A stretch of 64,000 nt of DNA, taken from Serratia marcescens (GTDB taxonomy: Bacteria; Pseudomonadota; Gammaproteobacteria; Enterobacterales; Enterobacteriaceae). This document shows positions 61,245 to 64,000 of the stretch, in pieces. The translations under genes and the position numbers were made by a program. The stretch lies in the NCBI RefSeq assembly GCF_006715005.1, contig NZ_VFMJ01000001.1, forward strand, positions 4,464,001 to 4,528,000. Direction: 5' to 3'. Numbering within the stretch: position 1 is the first letter of the stretch; each line of letters starts with the position of its first letter. Below the pieces are notes generated by a model. It ran no database searches. It was not told the DNA's origin and saw nothing but the letters and a program-made list of their open reading frames with translations.

Positions 61245-64000
61245 TTACACCTTTTCCACGTTGACCAGGAACGCCTTGAACTCCGGCGTTTGCGTATTGG
61301 CGTCGCCGACGAACGGCGTCAGCGTGTTGGCGATAAAGCCTTTCTTCGCCACCCCTTCGTAACCCCAGTGGATCGGGATGCCGATGGTGTCGACTTCCTG
61401 GCCGTGCACCTGCAGCGTGCGAATACGCTTGGTCACCACCGCCTTGGCCTTGATGTAGCCGCGGTTGGAGCTGACCTTCACGGTATCGCCCTGCTTGATG
61501 CCCTTCTTCTCCGCCAGCTTTTCGCCGATCTCCACGAACTGCTCCGGCTGCGCGATGGCGTTCAGCCGCGCGTGCTTGGTCCAGTAGTGGAAGTGCTCGG
61601 TCAGACGATAGGTGGTGCCGACGTACGGGAACTTGTCGGATTTGCCCATCGCCGCCAGATCGTCCTTGAACACGCGCGCCGCCGGGTTGGACACCACGTT
61701 CGGGTGCAGCGGGTTGGTGCCGAGCGGCGTTTCGAACGGCTCGTAGTGTTCAGGGAACGGCCCTTCCGCCATCTTGTCGGTGGCAAACAGGCGGCCCATG
61801 CCTTCCGGCTGCATGATGAACGGCCCGACGTCGCTGCCCGGCGCGGCGGTGCTGTAGTCCGGGATATCGGCCCCGACCCACTTGGCGCCGTCCCACTCCA
61901 GCAGTTGGCGTTTCGGATCCCACGGTTTCCCCTGCGGGTCCGCCGAGGCGCGGTTGTACAGAATGCGGCGGTTGAGCGGCCATGCCCAGGCCCAGCCCAG
62001 CGTATTGCCGAGGCCGGACGGATCGGCGTTGTCGCGCCGCGCCATCTGGTTGCCGGCCGGCGTCCAGCTGCCGGCGAAGATCCAGCAACCGCTGGCGGTG
62101 GTGCCGTCGTCGCGCAGCTGCGCAAACGAGCTGAGCAACTCGCCTTTTTTCACCAGCACTTTGCCGTCGGCATCCAGCAGATCCGCCAGCGCCTTGCCGT
62201 TGTTCTCCTGCGCTACCTCTTCCGGCGCCGGGTTGTCCGGCGTCAGGTAGTCCCAGGTCATGTTCAGCACCTGTTCAGGCACCGCACCGCCGTCGCGCGC
62301 ATACATCTCGCGCAGGCGACTGAAGATGCCCGCCAGGATCTCGCCGTCGTTCAGCGCTTCGCCCGGGGCGTCCGCGCCTTTCCAGTGCCACTGCAGCCAG
62401 CGGCCGGAGTTGACGATCGAACCGTTCTCTTCGGCGAAGCAGGTGGACGGCAGGCGGAACACTTCGGTCTGGATCTGCGAAGGATCCACCTCGTTGAACT
62501 CGCCGTGGTTCTGCCAGAAGTTGGAGGTCTCGGTGTTCAACGGATCGATGGTCACCAGGAACTTCAGCTTGGACAGCGAAGCCACTACCTTGTTTTTGTT
62601 CGGGAACGACGCCACCGGGTTAAATCCTTGGCAGAAGTAGCCGTTGACCTTGCCCTGCGCCATCATCTCGAAGTACTGCAGCACGTCGTAGCCTTTGTCC
62701 CACTTCGGCAACCAGTCAAAGCCCCAGCTGTTGTCCTTCTGCGCCTTGTCGCCGTAGAAGGTCTTCATCATGCTGACGAAGAATTTCGGGTAGTTGCCCC
62801 AGTAGTTCACCTGGCCCGGCAGCAGCGCCTTCGGCGTGTTGGCCTTCAGGTAGGTGTCGAGATCGGTCTGTTTCTCCGACGGCAGCGTCATGTAGCCCGG
62901 CAGGCTCTGCGACAGCAGGCCGAGATCGGTCAGACCCTGGATGTTGGAGTGGCCGCGCAGCGCGTTGACGCCGCCGCCCGCCATGCCCATGTTGCCGAGC
63001 AGCAGCTGGATCATCGCCATGGTACGGATGTTCTGCGCGCCGACCGAGTGCTGAGTCCAGCCCAGGGCGTACAGGAACGAAGCGGTTTTATCCGCGACGC
63101 AGGTTTCGGCGATGTATTCGCACACCTTGAGGAAATCGTCCTTCGGCGTGCCGCAGATGTTGGTCACCACGTCAGGCGTGTAGCGGCTCACGTGCTGCTT
63201 CAGCATGTTCCACACGCAGCGCGGATCCTGCAGCGTGACGTCGCGCTTGGCGAAGCCGTTCTCGTCGAACTGGTAGTTCCAAGTGGTTTTGTCGTACTTG
63301 CGGTTTTCCGCGTCGTAGCCGCTGAACAAGCCGTCTTCGAAGGCAAAGTCTTCCCGCACCAGCAGGCTGGCGTTGGTGTAGGCCTCGACGTACTCGCGGT
63401 TAAACTTGTTGTTGGTCATCAGATACAGCAACACGCCCGACAGGAAAGCGATGTCGGTCCCGGAGCGGATCGGCGTGTAGAAGTCCGCCACCGATGCGGT
63501 TCGGGTAAAGCGCGGATCGATCACGATCAGCTTGGCATTGTTGTGTATTTTGGCTTCCATCGCCCAGCGGAACCCCACCGGATGCGCTTCCGCCGCATTA
63601 CCGCCCATGACGATAATCAAATTCGCGTTCTTGATATCAACCCAGTGGTTGGTCATCGCACCGCGACCAAATGTTGGAGCAAGACTTGCTACCGTTGGTC
63701 CGTGTCAGACACGCGCCTGGTTGTCTACGGCAAGCATGCCGAGAGCGCGACTAAATTTTTGCGACAGAAAACCGGTTTCGTTGCTGGCGGCCGAGGCGCA
63801 CAGCATGCCGGTGGTCAGCCAACGGTTGACGGTAACGCCCTGGTCGTTGGTTTTGATGAAGTTGGCATCGCGGTCTTCTTTCACCAGCTTGGCGATGCGG
63901 GTAAAGGCGTCGTCCCAGCTGATGCGTTGCCATTTGTCCGACCCCGGTGCCCGGTATTCCGGGTACTTGAGGCGGCTTTCGCTGTGGATGAAGTCAACCA
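61245..64000 (-). CDS. fdoG: Formate dehydrogenase-O catalytic selenoprotein (5' end off window)
   Basis: Molybdopterin-dependent formate dehydrogenase large subunit, exported by Tat and facing the periplasm. The frame enters the window mid-gene (VDFIHSESRLKYPEY) and continues through an in-frame TGA at 63705-63707, then HGPTVASLAP and on to EFKAFLVNVEKV. The TGA aligns with Sec196 of E. coli FdoG and is followed by a SECIS-like hairpin. A simple gene finder would wrongly start the gene at the Met of MTNHWVDIKN (63656). About 901 codons are visible. Confidence 0.96.
63665..63700 (-). promoter_or_regulatory. SECIS element of fdoG
   Basis: Five nt after the UGA the minus strand folds as outer stem GACCAA / TTGGTC (63700-63695, 63670-63665) and apical stem-loop GGTAGCAAGTCTTGCTCC (63693-63676), with GCAAG/CTTGC pairing. 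This is the shape and spacing of bacterial SECIS hairpins bound by SelB. Confidence 0.88.
63705..63707 (-). other. Selenocysteine UGA codon in fdoG
   Basis: In-frame TGA between ARV and HGPTVA, the active-site Sec position of FdnG/FdoG. It coordinates molybdenum in the formate-oxidising centre. Confidence 0.96.

Noticed and set aside
61245-63656. fdoG as an 803-residue protein starting at 63656
   Set aside because: The frame continues upstream through a Sec UGA with SECIS; the apparent start is an internal Met.

Overview
The window looks like chromosome of a Serratia marcescens-type enterobacterium. The strongest marker is a 563-residue chitinase that reads as S. marcescens ChiA, with the catalytic Glu at residue 315. 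The other recognised genes (bcs, dpp, eptB, uhp, ydhP, mdfA, sel, fdo) are typical Enterobacterales genes of high GC content. I see no insertion sequence, prophage, CRISPR array or replication origin. Long open frames opposite real genes are common here because of the base composition.

Layout. 1-6.4 kb: divergent cellulose-synthesis operons, bcsR-bcsQ-bcsA (leftward, bcsA cut by the window edge) and bcsE-bcsF-bcsG (rightward). 6.6-12.3 kb: dppABCDF dipeptide ABC importer, with a CA-rich leader that fits GcvB control. 12.9-19 kb: chiA, a tRNA-Pro(UGG) whose 3' end and terminator are duplicated, and uhpABC without an adjacent uhpT. 19-22.8 kb: eptB (LPS phosphoethanolamine), ohr/ohrR (organic peroxide defence, each with a copy of the same operator-like sequence), and a small MESH1-like HD hydrolase. 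22.8-27.8 kb: a beta-glucoside operon (bglF, bglB, OprB-type porin) behind an antiterminator target (RAT) and terminator, but with no bglG-type gene beside it.

27.8-35.3 kb: single metabolic genes (an SDR lacking the catalytic Tyr with its divergent LysR gene, an epimerase, DUF4282, ydhP, a NemA-like ene-reductase, a nucleotidyltransferase, an Mpo1-like membrane protein, a universal stress protein). 35.3-41.2 kb: a compact efflux operon (DHA2 pump, HlyD-type adaptor, outer-membrane lipoprotein channel) ending in a siderophore-interacting ferric reductase, with a divergent LysR gene. 41.4-42 kb: an orphan colicin-E1-type immunity gene beside selC (tRNA-Sec). 42-54 kb: a phytase-like secreted protein, a CynX/NimT transporter with LysR, a HEPN/MNT toxin-antitoxin pair, a Tat-exported amidohydrolase with an isochorismatase-like hydrolase and GlxA-type regulator, wecH, mdfA, a LysE-type exporter and a GcvA-like regulator.

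54-64 kb is a selenium/formate region: selB, selA, yibF, a DcrB-like lipoprotein, fdhE and fdoIHG. fdoG carries an in-frame UGA followed by a SECIS-type hairpin. With selC at 41.9 kb, the tRNA, the Sec synthase, the elongation factor, a selenoprotein and its maturation factor lie within about 22 kb; selD is not in the window.
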